From Sphingobacterium paludis (GTDB lineage: Bacteria; Bacteroidota; Bacteroidia; Sphingobacteriales; Sphingobacteriaceae): a stretch of DNA of 64,000 nucleotides. A model generated the notes under the pieces. It made no database searches, was not told the DNA's origin, and worked only from the letters and a program-made list of their open reading frames with translations. How positions within the stretch are numbered: the stretch's first letter is position 1; every line of letters begins with the position of its first letter. Shown in pieces: positions 35,276 through 45,749 of the stretch. Position numbers and translations under genes: made by a program. The DNA lies in the NCBI RefSeq assembly GCF_004364125.1, contig NZ_SNZV01000009.1:1-64000 (forward strand), given 5' to 3'.

Positions 35276-36349
35276 CTATTCTAATGTTTTTGCAAATCCA
35301 ACAATACAAATGGAAAGGATAATGGTCAAGATACCTGCGATAATTGCGGTATAAGTCGACTTATTCACGCCCTTCCATTCTTTTAAAATGACGCCCCATG
35401 CATTGGAGATCAAAATAATAAAGGCCATGTGCAAGATCCAGGAACTTGCGCCATTGCCCAAACGGCTTTCTCCCATCCCGTAGAAGAAGAACTGTAAATA
35501 CCAGGTTGTACCGCCCAGCGCGCACAGTAAAAGGTTCTTCCCAAATGGTGCGGAGGCCTTTCCATAATCGGAGAAGGTTTTATTTTTAGTCAAGAGGTAT
35601 AGGCACCACAACACATTGGTCGTAAAGCCCCCCCAGAGGATGATGATATACGTCACGTTATTTTGGTAGAGAAACTCTCCCTGGCCGGGGTTTGTCACTT
35701 TCCAAAGTTCATTGGCGACATCGGCCATAGGCTTTCCGGCCTCGATCCCAAAGTTGAAACAGGCACTCAATACGCCAGATACAATTGCAACGCCGATCCC
35801 GATGCCGAAGTTAAAGTCTGATTTTGTTTCTGCCGACAAGCTGGAAAGGCTTCGCTCTTTCAGCATACCAGCCCGTCCGCATAGGTAGATTCCTACTACG
35901 CACACCAGCAAACCGAACATAACACATAACCCGGCATTTGTTGTGAAGAAATAATCGATGCCCTGCTTGCCTGGCGCTTGATTGAAAAAGTAATAGATAG
36001 CAGGCATTAATGAACCAAATACCATGCTTAAGCCTAGGATCACACTACTGCCTAGGGAAACCCCGAGATAGCGAACACCTAAACCGTAGGTAAGACCGCC
36101 AATTCCCCAAAGCAAACCGAATAAAAAGGTATAGCCTAGAGTAGAGGCTCCGGCTTCCCGGATAATATCAGGAAAATTAGGAATAGTAATCCACGCAGCA
36201 ATGGGCGGCACAATAATCCACGAGAAGAGTCCACCCAAGATCCACATGGCCTCCCAAGACCATCCTTTCACCTTTTTGTAAGGAACGTAAAAGCTTCCCG
36301 ACGCAAATCCTCCAATGAAGTGAAAGATAACTCCTGCTAATGCATTCAT
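35276..36349 (-). CDS. rhaT: L-rhamnose/proton symporter
   Basis: A 357-residue inner-membrane protein with ten predicted helices, matching RhaT of the drug/metabolite transporter superfamily. Typical segments are FIGGFASGSFYVPYKKVKGW and SWEAMWILGGLFSWIIVPPI at the N-terminus, and WGIGGLTYGLGVRYLG. It takes up L-rhamnose released by the rhamnosidases encoded just upstream. First gene of rhaT-aldolase-rhaI-rhaB; 131 bp separate it from the enzyme operon, with a near-match -7 box (TATCTTGG) but no clear terminator, so read-through is possible. Confidence 0.93.
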   Translation of the reverse strand: MNALAGVIFHFIGGFASGSFYVPYKKVKGWSWEAMWILGGLFSWIIVPPIAAWITIPNFPDIIREAGASTLGYTFLFGLLWGIGGLTYGLGVRYLGVSLGSSVILGLSMVFGSLMPAIYYFFNQAPGKQGIDYFFTTNAGLCVMFGLLVCVVGIYLCGRAGMLKERSLSSLSAETKSDFNFGIGIGVAIVSGVLSACFNFGIEAGKPMADVANELWKVTNPGQGEFLYQNNVTYIIILWGGFTTNVLWCLYLLTKNKTFSDYGKASAPFGKNLLLCALGGTTWYLQFFFYGMGESRLGNGASSWILHMAFIILISNAWGVILKEWKGVNKSTYTAIIAGILTIILSICIVGFAKTLE

Positions 36350-36480
36350 AAATTATGTATTAAAATAAGATAGATTCATAATGATGTTCCAAGATAAAGG
36401 GATTCGTGGTAAAAACTGTTATGCACTGTCATGCTAACACCTTTTACGCTGCCTAGCACGGCTATCCAGCCGTTCATATA

Positions 36481-38802
36481 CTACTCCAGCATATTGACGA
36501 CATCCTTCGATCGATGTGCCGGAAAAACCTGCAGATCGACCAGTTTTCCGTTACGCAACTGCCCGCTTACCGTTGTTTGTTGTGGCGCATGGAGTTTAAA
36601 ATCGACATCCCAATCGCTGGGCCAGGCCGGAAAAAGCAAGATCTTTTCATCGGCCGTTTGCAGCAACATTTCCTGCAAGCCGATCATGCCGGATCCGCCC
36701 CAATTGTGGTCAGGCACCCAGTCAAATCCAGGTCCCCAAAATGTGGGAAAGCGTCTGTCCGCATTCCCTAGTTTGAGCAGCGTCAACCGTGCCGCTTCTT
36801 CTGTCAAGCCAAGTCGTGCAGCAAATATATTGTCTTGTTTCCAGCCTACATGGCTTCTGAATTTCAACAGATCCAGATCATGCAGGTACGTGTTGCGTGC
36901 CGTGTCGAGGCCAGGCTTTCCGACGCCGTAAATTCCCCAAGGATATACCGGATAAAGCTGCGGCGCTTCTGTGTTATTGACACGTGCCCAAACCTGTGCC
37001 GGCGCAAGCATTGCTCGCCCATCGAGCTGACGTTTGGGCAAGGGTGGTATTTTCTTTAAGAAACCTTCCAGGTAGCCGCGACGGCTGCTATCCAGCAAAG
37101 CATCTGGCAAACGTAAGGCGCGCTTCGTCACTTCCTGTAATGCGGCTACCGTGGTGGAGGCGTTGTAGGCCATTTTGTAAGTCTCTGCCGAAGAACCCGG
37201 GTAGAAAACCAAATGTCCTTGTTGATCCAAGACTTTGCTACCCTGTTGACGTGCTTGATACTGATAATGCTCATCAAAAAAGCGAATACAGCTTTCGATA
37301 AACGGAAGGTAAGGTTTCACATCTTGACCAGCGTAGCTACCCGTCTCCAGCATCATCATACAAAATTCCAAGACGGTGTCCCATTGATATTCCAGCCATG
37401 CATTGTATTCCAGCCCGGGGTCGTAATCGCTAGGGCGCTTCCAATTATATTCTGCGGGATTTGGCAAGCCGAAATTTTCAAGCTGCTCGGTAAAACTGGC
37501 GCCGCCATGATTCCAATACACTTTGCTACGCCATTCGGCATTTTGCTGCAGGCGCAAGTAAAACTCAAACTGGGAAGCCATCATGTCGTGGTCACCACTT
37601 TTTAACATCGGCCAATACACCAATCGCTGATTTTGTGCGGTATGTGTGCCACCACCCCAGTTGCGAAAGTCGGGCGTGAACGTAAAGCTGCTGTCGACGG
37701 CAGACGGGTCATAGGTAAACAGGCCTCCGTTAAATTTCGTGGGATATGCGCCATAGGCATTACAAGCGAGCATATAGCGAAACAGTTGGTAGTTTCGCCC
37801 GACTTGCCATGCCGGATTTTCTTGATGTTGCCCTGAAGGGTGAATAGCAATATGACTGCGCGACCAAAAGTCTTTCCACCAGCTTAGCGTTTTTTGGCGA
37901 GCTGCAGCATGGCTTTGGCTTAGCGTTGCGATTTTTTTCAGGTCGGCTGTCCATTGTGCAAGTTGCGGGCTTTGTTTAGCCAAAAGGGTTACCTGTAGGT
38001 TTTGCTTCCGCGCGGGGCTTTTGCTCTTCAGCGAAAAGCCTTTGTAATCGGTGTCCATGTAACGCCCCTGCTGTTCGCCGGCAAAGACCATCCCTTTACC
38101 CTGCATCATGCCGCCCGAGATCAATTTTTTCAACGGATTGAAAAGAGAATCCTTGACAGCGTCAAGCTGCTGCTGTTTCACAACAATATCAAAGGCTGTT
38201 GTATCCCGATTTTGGTGGTAGAAGACGATGGTATTGTCTACTGCTTCGACACGATCCTGATGCGTAACGACAGGCGTAGGCGGCGCCCATTTCCAAGAGT
38301 TTGCATTATTCTCCTTCTTCTTCGGAAATAAATCCTTAAATCGCCAGCTTTCGTAAACGGCTTCCATGGTCACTTTCTTATCAGCGCTGAGTTCTACGTG
38401 CACATTTGGTGCATGCACGTCTACCCACACGTGCAACTCCGCTTTTACGCCGTTTGCCTCGCCTAGGATACGCGCATATCCTTCTTCCAGCTTCAACTCT
38501 TGGCGGAAGCTGTCGCCTATGAATGGGTTTGGAGCGACTTTAAGCCGCACACGTCCTAGTTTGAGCAACATGTTATTTTCGTCAAACGCTCCACTCTTGC
38601 CCAAGTAAAAGAAGACCTCACCGTTCTCCACCCAAAGGTTCAGACCGATATCCCCCCCACCTACGGGCATGGATTCCGAAGCATTCTTGCTCGGGCTTGT
38701 CCACACGATGTTGTAATCCTTCCAAGAGAAAGATTGCGCCGTCGAGGATGTAGCTTGACAAAAAAAGCAAAGGAGAACGAGGAAGAGATTGTTGAATTTC
38801 AT
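36481..38802 (-). CDS. Secreted DUF5703 protein, GH95-like helical-barrel glycosidase
   Basis: A 773-residue protein with a signal peptide (NLFLVLLCFFCQATSSTAQ). N-terminal beta domain of the DUF5703 type (YNIVWTSPSKNASESMPVGG, then GDIGLNLWVE), then an (alpha/alpha)6 region (about 330-690) with conserved acidic/aromatic runs such as LFTYDPSAVDSS and YWNHGGASFTEQ. DUF5703 proteins look related to GH95/GH65 helical glycosidases, but no activity is established that I know of. It ends the GH78-GH2-GH106-GH127-esterase operon, so its substrate is probably part of the same pectin-like glycan. Confidence 0.8.
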   Translation of the reverse strand: MKFNNLFLVLLCFFCQATSSTAQSFSWKDYNIVWTSPSKNASESMPVGGGDIGLNLWVENGEVFFYLGKSGAFDENNMLLKLGRVRLKVAPNPFIGDSFRQELKLEEGYARILGEANGVKAELHVWVDVHAPNVHVELSADKKVTMEAVYESWRFKDLFPKKKENNANSWKWAPPTPVVTHQDRVEAVDNTIVFYHQNRDTTAFDIVVKQQQLDAVKDSLFNPLKKLISGGMMQGKGMVFAGEQQGRYMDTDYKGFSLKSKSPARKQNLQVTLLAKQSPQLAQWTADLKKIATLSQSHAAARQKTLSWWKDFWSRSHIAIHPSGQHQENPAWQVGRNYQLFRYMLACNAYGAYPTKFNGGLFTYDPSAVDSSFTFTPDFRNWGGGTHTAQNQRLVYWPMLKSGDHDMMASQFEFYLRLQQNAEWRSKVYWNHGGASFTEQLENFGLPNPAEYNWKRPSDYDPGLEYNAWLEYQWDTVLEFCMMMLETGSYAGQDVKPYLPFIESCIRFFDEHYQYQARQQGSKVLDQQGHLVFYPGSSAETYKMAYNASTTVAALQEVTKRALRLPDALLDSSRRGYLEGFLKKIPPLPKRQLDGRAMLAPAQVWARVNNTEAPQLYPVYPWGIYGVGKPGLDTARNTYLHDLDLLKFRSHVGWKQDNIFAARLGLTEEAARLTLLKLGNADRRFPTFWGPGFDWVPDHNWGGSGMIGLQEMLLQTADEKILLFPAWPSDWDVDFKLHAPQQTTVSGQLRNGKLVDLQVFPAHRSKDVVNMLE

Positions 38803-38814
38803 AGTTATTTTCCT

Positions 38815-40233
38815 TTACCAGGCATCTGTACGGAATGAACTTACCGGAAGGCCGTTGACACCAAACAAATCGCCAACGACAAAATCTTTAAAGGCATAGC
38901 GCACCGCAACAGGTTTTGCAACGCGCGGTGAAGAGACCACCAATGTTTTTCCTTGAATGATAGCCGTAGCAGGAACAAAAACCTTATTCTCCCCCGCGAT
39001 TTCTAGGGTCTTTATTTCCTTTCCAAAGGCGGTAAGCCCCAATGGCGCATCTTTAAAATAGACCTGAACCGTGCTTCCTTGCACCGCGATGCTGTCATAG
39101 ACTGGGCTGCGGTAGGAAATAGCGTCAAAGCTATAGCTACAACCAAGGGCAAGTAAAGCCAAACGGTCTCCACCTTCTTTCTTTTTCGCCGGGTGTATGC
39201 AATTTTCCTCCCCTAAATCCATGGTCACGGCCATGCCGCTGTGGGAAAGCTTATCCAAAGACTTTCGTTGTGCATCGCGCAGGTAAGCCGAATTATACCG
39301 GTCTTCCACATGGAACGGCGGTAAGGATGCGTAGTTAAAGGGGGCTATTTGCGTAAAATAAAAGGGTAACTGTGCATCGCCCCAAAGCTCCCGATATTTT
39401 TCCACCATTCGGGGAAAGAGGATGTCGTAGCTTGCTGCGCGCTCATAATTGGACTCTCCCTGATACCAGATTATGCCTTTTATACCATAGCCTACGATGG
39501 GATGTATCATCCCGTTGTATAGCATGGTAGGTGCCCTGTTCTTATCTTTCAGTCCTTCTGTATTGCTCGGGATGACAACATCCTGCTGATCGGCCAACCA
39601 AGCGGCATCCATCCAGGCTTCGACATTGGAGCCCCCATAGCTGCTGTGGATGAGCCCAATGGGCACATTCAACTGCTGCCGTAAGCGCTTTCCAAAAAAA
39701 TAGGCTGTGGCACTGAAATTAGCCACTGTGGCCGGGCTAGCGGCTTTCCAGCTGCTAGGCTTGCTATCGGAAGCAGGTTTAAGCAAAGGATTTCTCGGTA
39801 CCGTGTAAAAGCGAAGTAGCTTATCTTCGCTGTCTAATATTGCGTCTGTGCTTCCGGCGATGGGCTGCGCTGGATATCCTTTCATGGGCATTTCCATATT
39901 GGATTGCCCCGAGCAGAGCCATACTTCGCCCAGCCACACGTCTTGCAGGGTAATGGTATTGTTTTCCTTCACGCGAACCGTGTAGGGCCCGCCTGCCTTT
40001 GCTGTACGTATATCCAAGCGCCAAGCGCCTTCACTATTTGCACGTACAGAATAGGATTTCCCATCCCAAGAGGTGCGCACCTCCACCTGTGAAGATGGCT
40101 TTGCCCATCCCCAGATCGGAACACTTTTTTCTTGCTGTAAGACCATTCCATCCGTAAAAATGGCGGAAAGACGAACCTCGGCTTTTATGCATAGTGAGCA
40201 GCAGAGAAACAGAACTAAAACTAGATTTTTCAC
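38815..40233 (-). CDS. Secreted sialate O-acetylesterase-like SGNH esterase
   Basis: A 472-residue SGNH hydrolase. The nucleophile Ser is in LCSGQSNMEMPM, the oxyanion Gly in HSSYGGSNVEAW, the Asn/Gln block in IIWYQGESNYE, and the catalytic His likely in EENCIHPAKK. An Ig-like strand region precedes it. Such enzymes remove acetyl groups from glycans; in plant-glycan operons the target is acetylated pectin rather than sialic acid. The frame reaches back to 40326, inside the upstream GH127 gene; a GTG at 40233 starts a clean signal peptide (VKNLVLVLFLCCSLCIKA) and is preferred. Confidence 0.85.
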   Translation of the reverse strand: MKNLVLVLFLCCSLCIKAEVRLSAIFTDGMVLQQEKSVPIWGWAKPSSQVEVRTSWDGKSYSVRANSEGAWRLDIRTAKAGGPYTVRVKENNTITLQDVWLGEVWLCSGQSNMEMPMKGYPAQPIAGSTDAILDSEDKLLRFYTVPRNPLLKPASDSKPSSWKAASPATVANFSATAYFFGKRLRQQLNVPIGLIHSSYGGSNVEAWMDAAWLADQQDVVIPSNTEGLKDKNRAPTMLYNGMIHPIVGYGIKGIIWYQGESNYERAASYDILFPRMVEKYRELWGDAQLPFYFTQIAPFNYASLPPFHVEDRYNSAYLRDAQRKSLDKLSHSGMAVTMDLGEENCIHPAKKKEGGDRLALLALGCSYSFDAISYRSPVYDSIAVQGSTVQVYFKDAPLGLTAFGKEIKTLEIAGENKVFVPATAIIQGKTLVVSSPRVAKPVAVRYAFKDFVVGDLFGVNGLPVSSFRTDAW

Positions 40234-40270
40234 CGATAGCAAATCAAAATTTATAAATGAGTAGCGACAA

Positions 40271-42292
40271 CTAAAACGCAGGCAGCCACACCGACATATC
40301 ACCAAACTCGCGGTTTCCCCAGGCAAAATAAGGAATAAGTCTCACGGACACTGCTTTTTTATCATCCGTAGATACTTTCCGATATAAGCTATTCCATTCG
40401 CTGCGCTCATCGGTATACGCCTTTCCTTCCAAAAACACAAGATCCTGACCCAGCACGGCATCATGAACGGGTTCAAAGCGTTCTGCCGTCTTTATTTTCA
40501 GCGCGAAAAGATCGCTTTCATGATCAACATCAGCATGTTCCAAACAATAGACTACAGGGCCGCGTTTTACGGCAATTTGGTTACGGGTCTCTTCCACCAA
40601 AGGATTAGCCTCCATAAACTCCACTTCCATAGGAAGATGTACACGGATGCGATCGCCTTTTTTCAAAGCACCTTTCACGACAGCGTAGCCTTTATCCATT
40701 TCGACATTCACCTTTTTGTTATTGAGCGTTATCTCTGCATTGGACGACCAACCCGGAATCCGGAATTTCAGCACATAGTCGCGTGGAATATCTTCCAGCG
40801 TGAATACCGCGTCGCCATCCCAAGGGTAATTTGATTCTTGTTTGATCCTGATGGATTTTCCGTTATAGTTTGTATTCAACATATTCCCGCCATAGAGATT
40901 CACCCAAACGGCCTTGTCAGATAGCCCGTAGGCGTAGTTAGCGACCTCGGCTATCGTACGTACGACATTGGGTGGGCAGCAATTTGACAGTGCAATATAA
41001 GGGACTCGTTTTTTCGACCAGCGCTGCTGGAAGGGCAAATTCGTAGAGAAGCTTAGCGGATTGGTATATAAAAATTTATCGCCGTCTAAGCTGATGCCTG
41101 ATAACACCGAATTATACAATGCCAATTCCAAAACATCCATATATTTTGCATCGCCGGTAAAATTCGTCATCCGCCAATTCCATAGCATGTTGCCTATATT
41201 GGCACAGGTTTCATTGTGCGCGGTTAGGTTGGGCAGCTGATAATCCCGACCGAAAGCCTGGTGTATCTTTTGCACCTCGGTAGGGTCGTATGATGTACCG
41301 TCTGGCGAGGTTCCATCATACAGCGCACCAAGACCACCAGTGATATACATCTTATGTTTTACGACGTCTTCCCAAATGGCAAACAGGCGGTTGCTTAAAG
41401 TTGTGTCCTGCAGCTCGGCGCACAAATCTGCCACGCCGGCATACAGGTAGCTGGCACGTACCGCATGGCCCATCGCCTTATTTTGTTTTCTAAAGGGGAT
41501 GCGATCTTGGTTATCATCGGTGCCATCCTCGATCTCGCCTTTGATGTCCACCAGATGTTTGGCAAGTTCTAAATACTTCGGTTCCTTGGTCGTACGATAA
41601 AGTTCAACCGTACCCATATAATGCGAAGGACAGATGGCATTTCGCGCTAGGGTAGGGTTTGATTTTTTATAAAATCCGTAAAGGTAGTCGGCCGCTTTTA
41701 TTGCGATATCCAATAGATCCCGTTTGCCGGTAACCCTGTAATGAATGCAGCCAGCCGTCATTAAATGACCGATGTTGTACGATTCGAAACTTAGTCTATC
41801 CTGAAACTCGATGTTCTCACCGGCATTGCGCTGGTCTATGGTTGCTTTGGTGTAGATATAACCATCTGCACGCTGCGCTTTCGCGATCACGGGGATGACC
41901 TGATCAATCATCTGGAGCAGTTTCTTATCCTTCGTTTGTGCATAAAGTGCGCAAACCGCTTCGAGCGTTTTATAAAAGTCGCCGTCGTGAAAAGATGGGC
42001 CTTTGTGTTCTCCCTGCTCCAATCCTGCCGCTATCTCAAAATTTCGGTAGGCATGGCTAATGTCCGCACGGGTGTACATGTCCCACAGGTTCGGTACCAT
42101 CTGTTGATAGCAGGTCGCCGTGCGGTCGGCCCAAAAGCCTTTTGTCCAGGACACATCGCCCATATCTACCGCTTTTTGCACGGCAAATGGGCTAGCACTG
42201 GTGTTGGTTATTGCCTTTTCCTGCGCCGCTACACCCGTGGTTAAGCAAAAGAATGCCAAACCCAAGCCGTATATTTTTCTATTCATCATCAT
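40271..42292 (-). CDS. Secreted glycoside hydrolase family 127 (beta-L-arabinofuranosidase type)
   Basis: A 673-residue enzyme with a signal peptide (KIYGLGLAFFCLTTGVAAQ) and an (alpha/alpha)6 barrel followed by beta domains. The GH127 zinc/catalytic set is visible: Glu and Cys in TAHNETCANIGNML and the paired Cys in ALSNCCPPNVVRT, where one Cys is the unusual nucleophile. Typical activity is release of beta-L-arabinofuranose; some pectin-operon GH127 members act on aceric acid in rhamnogalacturonan II, so this is an alternative. It sits between GH106 and the esterase in the operon. Confidence 0.9.
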   Translation of the reverse strand: MMMNRKIYGLGLAFFCLTTGVAAQEKAITNTSASPFAVQKAVDMGDVSWTKGFWADRTATCYQQMVPNLWDMYTRADISHAYRNFEIAAGLEQGEHKGPSFHDGDFYKTLEAVCALYAQTKDKKLLQMIDQVIPVIAKAQRADGYIYTKATIDQRNAGENIEFQDRLSFESYNIGHLMTAGCIHYRVTGKRDLLDIAIKAADYLYGFYKKSNPTLARNAICPSHYMGTVELYRTTKEPKYLELAKHLVDIKGEIEDGTDDNQDRIPFRKQNKAMGHAVRASYLYAGVADLCAELQDTTLSNRLFAIWEDVVKHKMYITGGLGALYDGTSPDGTSYDPTEVQKIHQAFGRDYQLPNLTAHNETCANIGNMLWNWRMTNFTGDAKYMDVLELALYNSVLSGISLDGDKFLYTNPLSFSTNLPFQQRWSKKRVPYIALSNCCPPNVVRTIAEVANYAYGLSDKAVWVNLYGGNMLNTNYNGKSIRIKQESNYPWDGDAVFTLEDIPRDYVLKFRIPGWSSNAEITLNNKKVNVEMDKGYAVVKGALKKGDRIRVHLPMEVEFMEANPLVEETRNQIAVKRGPVVYCLEHADVDHESDLFALKIKTAERFEPVHDAVLGQDLVFLEGKAYTDERSEWNSLYRKVSTDDKKAVSVRLIPYFAWGNREFGDMSVWLPAF

Positions 42293-42313
42293 TTATCCCT
42301 CGCCTTTAATTCT

Positions 42314-45300
42314 CTATTTTTTTCCTTGTACCTTTTGTGTCTCCTGTACCTCTTGGACCTCTTTGTACCACAGCAATTCCACATTACCGGATAAGCCGGC
42401 AGGTTGCAACGGCTTCAGGAATTTAGCTGTTGCCGTCGTCTGCATTATTTTCTCTTTGGCCTTACCGCTAGCTTCGTAGCCAAACCGGTTGCCCCAGGTG
42501 TGGTAGACATTAATTTCCAATCGATTTTCGCCCTTTTTAAGATAATCGGTCACATCGATCTCATAGGGTTTAGCCCAGATAACACCTACAGGCTGGCCGT
42601 TCAACAGCACTTCAGCCATTCCTTCCACATCATCAAGACGAAGCGCTACACGTTGGTCGTTCGTGCTGCTCGCTGGCTTAAAGTTGAGTGCATAGGTCCC
42701 TCTTCCAGCATGATAACGCAGCTCATCCGTCGTGGATTCCGTCCAAAAAGATGGCATTTTCTGATTTATTTTGTTGTCTTCCTGCCCTTGCAAATGCAGC
42801 GTCCAGTCTCCTTTTATCGTTTCTGTTCGCTGTACTTTCCAGTTCGGTAAGCGCACATCCGCTTCACTTAATAAAACAAAAAGCGCTTGATGAGGTGCAA
42901 AATCTACCGATACCTCCGTACGTTCTCCTTTCCTTTCTGCAGCGATGGGTTTTAATTCGTCACGTACGGCATCATACAAGTAAACATGAGAAGCATTGGC
43001 TCGGAAAGAAAATGCCACTCTACGTGCTACACTGTCCTGATTGCTTAAAAAATAGCTATCCGTTGCGGCAAACCGGCGGTGGTTCCACGCGATGGCCGTT
43101 GTTTTTTTATCGTCAATAATCAAGTCTTCCGCTATACCCAATGCGTTAAAGTCGGCTTCCTTGTATGCACCGAGGTAGATTTTACCTTGACCAATTGTTT
43201 TTGTCCACATCCCCTTCTCGCTCTTCATGTCGGTAAACAATTGGCTTAGCAGCGCTTGAAATTTGGAAGAATCGCTTGGAGAGGCATGACCGATTAATTT
43301 TGTAGGCTTTGTCTCGAATACAACGGTCGCTCCTGCTTCCAGCAAAGAAGTTAGTTTGGACAGGACAGCCAGTGAGCTTGCCTCTGGATTTGGGTTTAAC
43401 AGGTGTTTTCCGGGCACAACCAAAAGCTTATAGGCAATATGATTAGCAAACTGCACGGCGCCATCACTTACCTTCGCATATTCCAATAGCGCATGCGGAT
43501 TAAAAGAATCGTAGGCATAACCGCGGAGTGGATCAATCCAATCTATCGTGCTATACATATTAGCAGAGGTGCTCACGCTAGCTATCTTTTGCAAAGGTTG
43601 CCCCTCGTTGGCCAGCTTTTCCGCAGTACGCGCAACCCGATCAGCACCAATGATACCAGGCAATACGCCTACGAGTCGATCTGGAAGGATTGCTCGTCGA
43701 GGTACTTCCTCGCCAATAAATACGGCAACATCCTTTACGGGCTTACCTTGCTGAAGCAATTGCTGTGTACGAATGGCATAATCCACCCAAGCTTTTCCTG
43801 GTTTCCACCAGATTTGATCGCGTTGGAAATAGGTGCCGATGCCGTCCAATGTCATGCCCGGCTTGCGGTCCATCCAAGGATTATGCACATAGACATGGTA
43901 CGCTAAATTGTTTACGCCCAAGGCGTAATTTAAATCTTGTACAGGTTTTAATAGCCGTGGATGTTCGTCCCATTCCATACGAATCTGCGTGAAGGCTTCT
44001 GACATGACTACATTCTTGCCATAGATGTGCGCCCCCGATACGGCATCCAATACATCATTAGGCTTATCATGGGATGGGCTTCTGAACCAAAACTCACCCA
44101 TGGTCCGATCGGTGAGGCTAAAGTGTGATAAGCCGTCACTGGCCATTACTGGGGCCGTGGTTTCGGCGGTAAATTCCACGCCATATTGGTCACACATACG
44201 CTTTAGCGTCGTAAAGCCCTTGTCCAAGAGCAGCTCCGCAATCGTTTCGCGGTAATCGTGCAGGAAAGCTTCAGAGGCTTCGGCGCTACCGACGACGTAT
44301 CCGGCCAGCGCCGGCATATATTTCTCAAGGGAATAGCCACGGCGTTTCTGAAATTCTCCAGCCATGCTCCGCGTCCAGTTTTGGCTTCCTGACTCCCAAG
44401 AATCGATATGGAATACCGTAAGCACATCTTTCGACAAACTGGGCTCCACGGCTTTCTTGGCTTTGCCATACCATTGCTCAAACTGAAAGGCTACAATATC
44501 GGCATCGAGTTTATCACATTCCAGTCCTTTTGCTGCGCCCGCCGTTTCATTCTTATGACCGGTACTGGTATGCCCGATGCGCAATATTTTCCATGTTCCT
44601 TTTGGCAGATCCAGCTCAATGATGCCGGATTTTGATGGCGCATGGAGCACGCGAATATCTTGCTGCTGGATGATGTTTTTGTCGGGAATAGCTGCGCTTG
44701 CTGTGGGCAATGAAACGCGCCATATTTCGGCCGTTTTACTTTCAATCTGGTTTATTCTTGCTTCTTCAAAAAGCGTGATGCCCAACAATTTCAGCGAGGG
44801 CTTCCACTTCGCGACATCCAGATCTTCCGCGCCCGGCTCAGATCCTTTCGGATCGTAGACAAAGCGGAAGAACTTTGCTTTCGCGTAGGGTAGCGTATGC
44901 GTCACCCCATTATCCCAATCGAGCCATCCCATACGCGGCGACTGCAACTGTACTAGTTGTCGAAAGCTTTTTCCATCGTCACTGATAAGTATTTGTAAAC
45001 GATTTGCCTGGTAATTGGATGCCTTCCATTCAATTTTTAAGGCATTGGCCGCAAACGGCTCTTTGAATTCATACTGTATCCAGCCGGGTTGAGAAGTAGC
45101 AAAATGTTTGTCATTGCCTTTTTTCACTAAACGTTGTAGATCTTCATCATAGCTGCTGCTTACCGTTGGCGGGTAGGTCGAACTGTTTTTGTAAATGTGG
45201 GGCTGCGCAATAGCATAGAGCTGAATATCTTCGTAGTAGCCTTCGTTGCGCTCGGGCTGTGGCAGCTGCACGCGAAGTTTTTTCTTTCCGTTGGTTGAGA

Positions 45301-45742
45301 CGACGGTATCAGCAGCAACAATTTTCTGCATAGATTTTTCCGGTGTTATCCAAGGCCCACCGGCGGTTGCAAAACCGTCGTTGGGAAATAGGGCGATCTT
45401 GATATTATACTTCTTTGCTTCAGACACGATGTGGCGGAACATTTCCCACCATTCCGGCGTTAAGGTTTCGGAAGCGGGCTCAAACAAAGGTGGGTTTGTC
45501 TTTGCTTTGATGGGTGTAAAGTAGGCTCCCGCAATATTATTGGCAGCCATCGCTTGTAGATCAGCCGTGATTCCTTCTTTGGAGTAGCTGGCATGCATAA
45601 AATACCAAACCACCCACGGCTTTGCCTTTTCATAGGATTGCTGGTCCAACGCCAGTAGCGAAGCGGGAATGCCTTTAATCTGTGCGCGTAGTGTCAAAAC
45701 GCACAGCAGCGCGCAACATAGTATATAGCTTTTTATCTTCAT
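42314..45742 (-). CDS. Secreted alpha-L-rhamnosidase, glycoside hydrolase family 106
   Basis: A 1142-residue enzyme with a signal peptide (MKIKSYILCCALLCVLTLRA). The family-typical beginning is clear: KPWVVWYFMHASYSKEGITA, then FPNDGFATAGGPWITPE. A large (beta/alpha)8 barrel follows with accessory beta domains, and the end is a galactose-binding-like GH2 sandwich domain (LNGQPVGVIWAKPYEIDVTD). GH106 enzymes cut alpha-L-rhamnose from rhamnogalacturonans. The frame opens at 45769 within the GH2 gene, but the ATG at 45742 starts the signal peptide and leaves a 7-bp gap, so it is preferred. Rhamnose released would feed the rha operon. Confidence 0.92.
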   Translation of the reverse strand: MKIKSYILCCALLCVLTLRAQIKGIPASLLALDQQSYEKAKPWVVWYFMHASYSKEGITADLQAMAANNIAGAYFTPIKAKTNPPLFEPASETLTPEWWEMFRHIVSEAKKYNIKIALFPNDGFATAGGPWITPEKSMQKIVAADTVVSTNGKKKLRVQLPQPERNEGYYEDIQLYAIAQPHIYKNSSTYPPTVSSSYDEDLQRLVKKGNDKHFATSQPGWIQYEFKEPFAANALKIEWKASNYQANRLQILISDDGKSFRQLVQLQSPRMGWLDWDNGVTHTLPYAKAKFFRFVYDPKGSEPGAEDLDVAKWKPSLKLLGITLFEEARINQIESKTAEIWRVSLPTASAAIPDKNIIQQQDIRVLHAPSKSGIIELDLPKGTWKILRIGHTSTGHKNETAGAAKGLECDKLDADIVAFQFEQWYGKAKKAVEPSLSKDVLTVFHIDSWESGSQNWTRSMAGEFQKRRGYSLEKYMPALAGYVVGSAEASEAFLHDYRETIAELLLDKGFTTLKRMCDQYGVEFTAETTAPVMASDGLSHFSLTDRTMGEFWFRSPSHDKPNDVLDAVSGAHIYGKNVVMSEAFTQIRMEWDEHPRLLKPVQDLNYALGVNNLAYHVYVHNPWMDRKPGMTLDGIGTYFQRDQIWWKPGKAWVDYAIRTQQLLQQGKPVKDVAVFIGEEVPRRAILPDRLVGVLPGIIGADRVARTAEKLANEGQPLQKIASVSTSANMYSTIDWIDPLRGYAYDSFNPHALLEYAKVSDGAVQFANHIAYKLLVVPGKHLLNPNPEASSLAVLSKLTSLLEAGATVVFETKPTKLIGHASPSDSSKFQALLSQLFTDMKSEKGMWTKTIGQGKIYLGAYKEADFNALGIAEDLIIDDKKTTAIAWNHRRFAATDSYFLSNQDSVARRVAFSFRANASHVYLYDAVRDELKPIAAERKGERTEVSVDFAPHQALFVLLSEADVRLPNWKVQRTETIKGDWTLHLQGQEDNKINQKMPSFWTESTTDELRYHAGRGTYALNFKPASSTNDQRVALRLDDVEGMAEVLLNGQPVGVIWAKPYEIDVTDYLKKGENRLEINVYHTWGNRFGYEASGKAKEKIMQTTATAKFLKPLQPAGLSGNVELLWYKEVQEVQETQKVQGKK

Positions 45743-45749
45743 CAGTAAC

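Noticed and set aside
38815..40326. The longer esterase frame starting at 40326.
   Set aside because: Its first 31 residues overlap the upstream GH127 gene; the GTG at 40233 begins a clean signal peptide.
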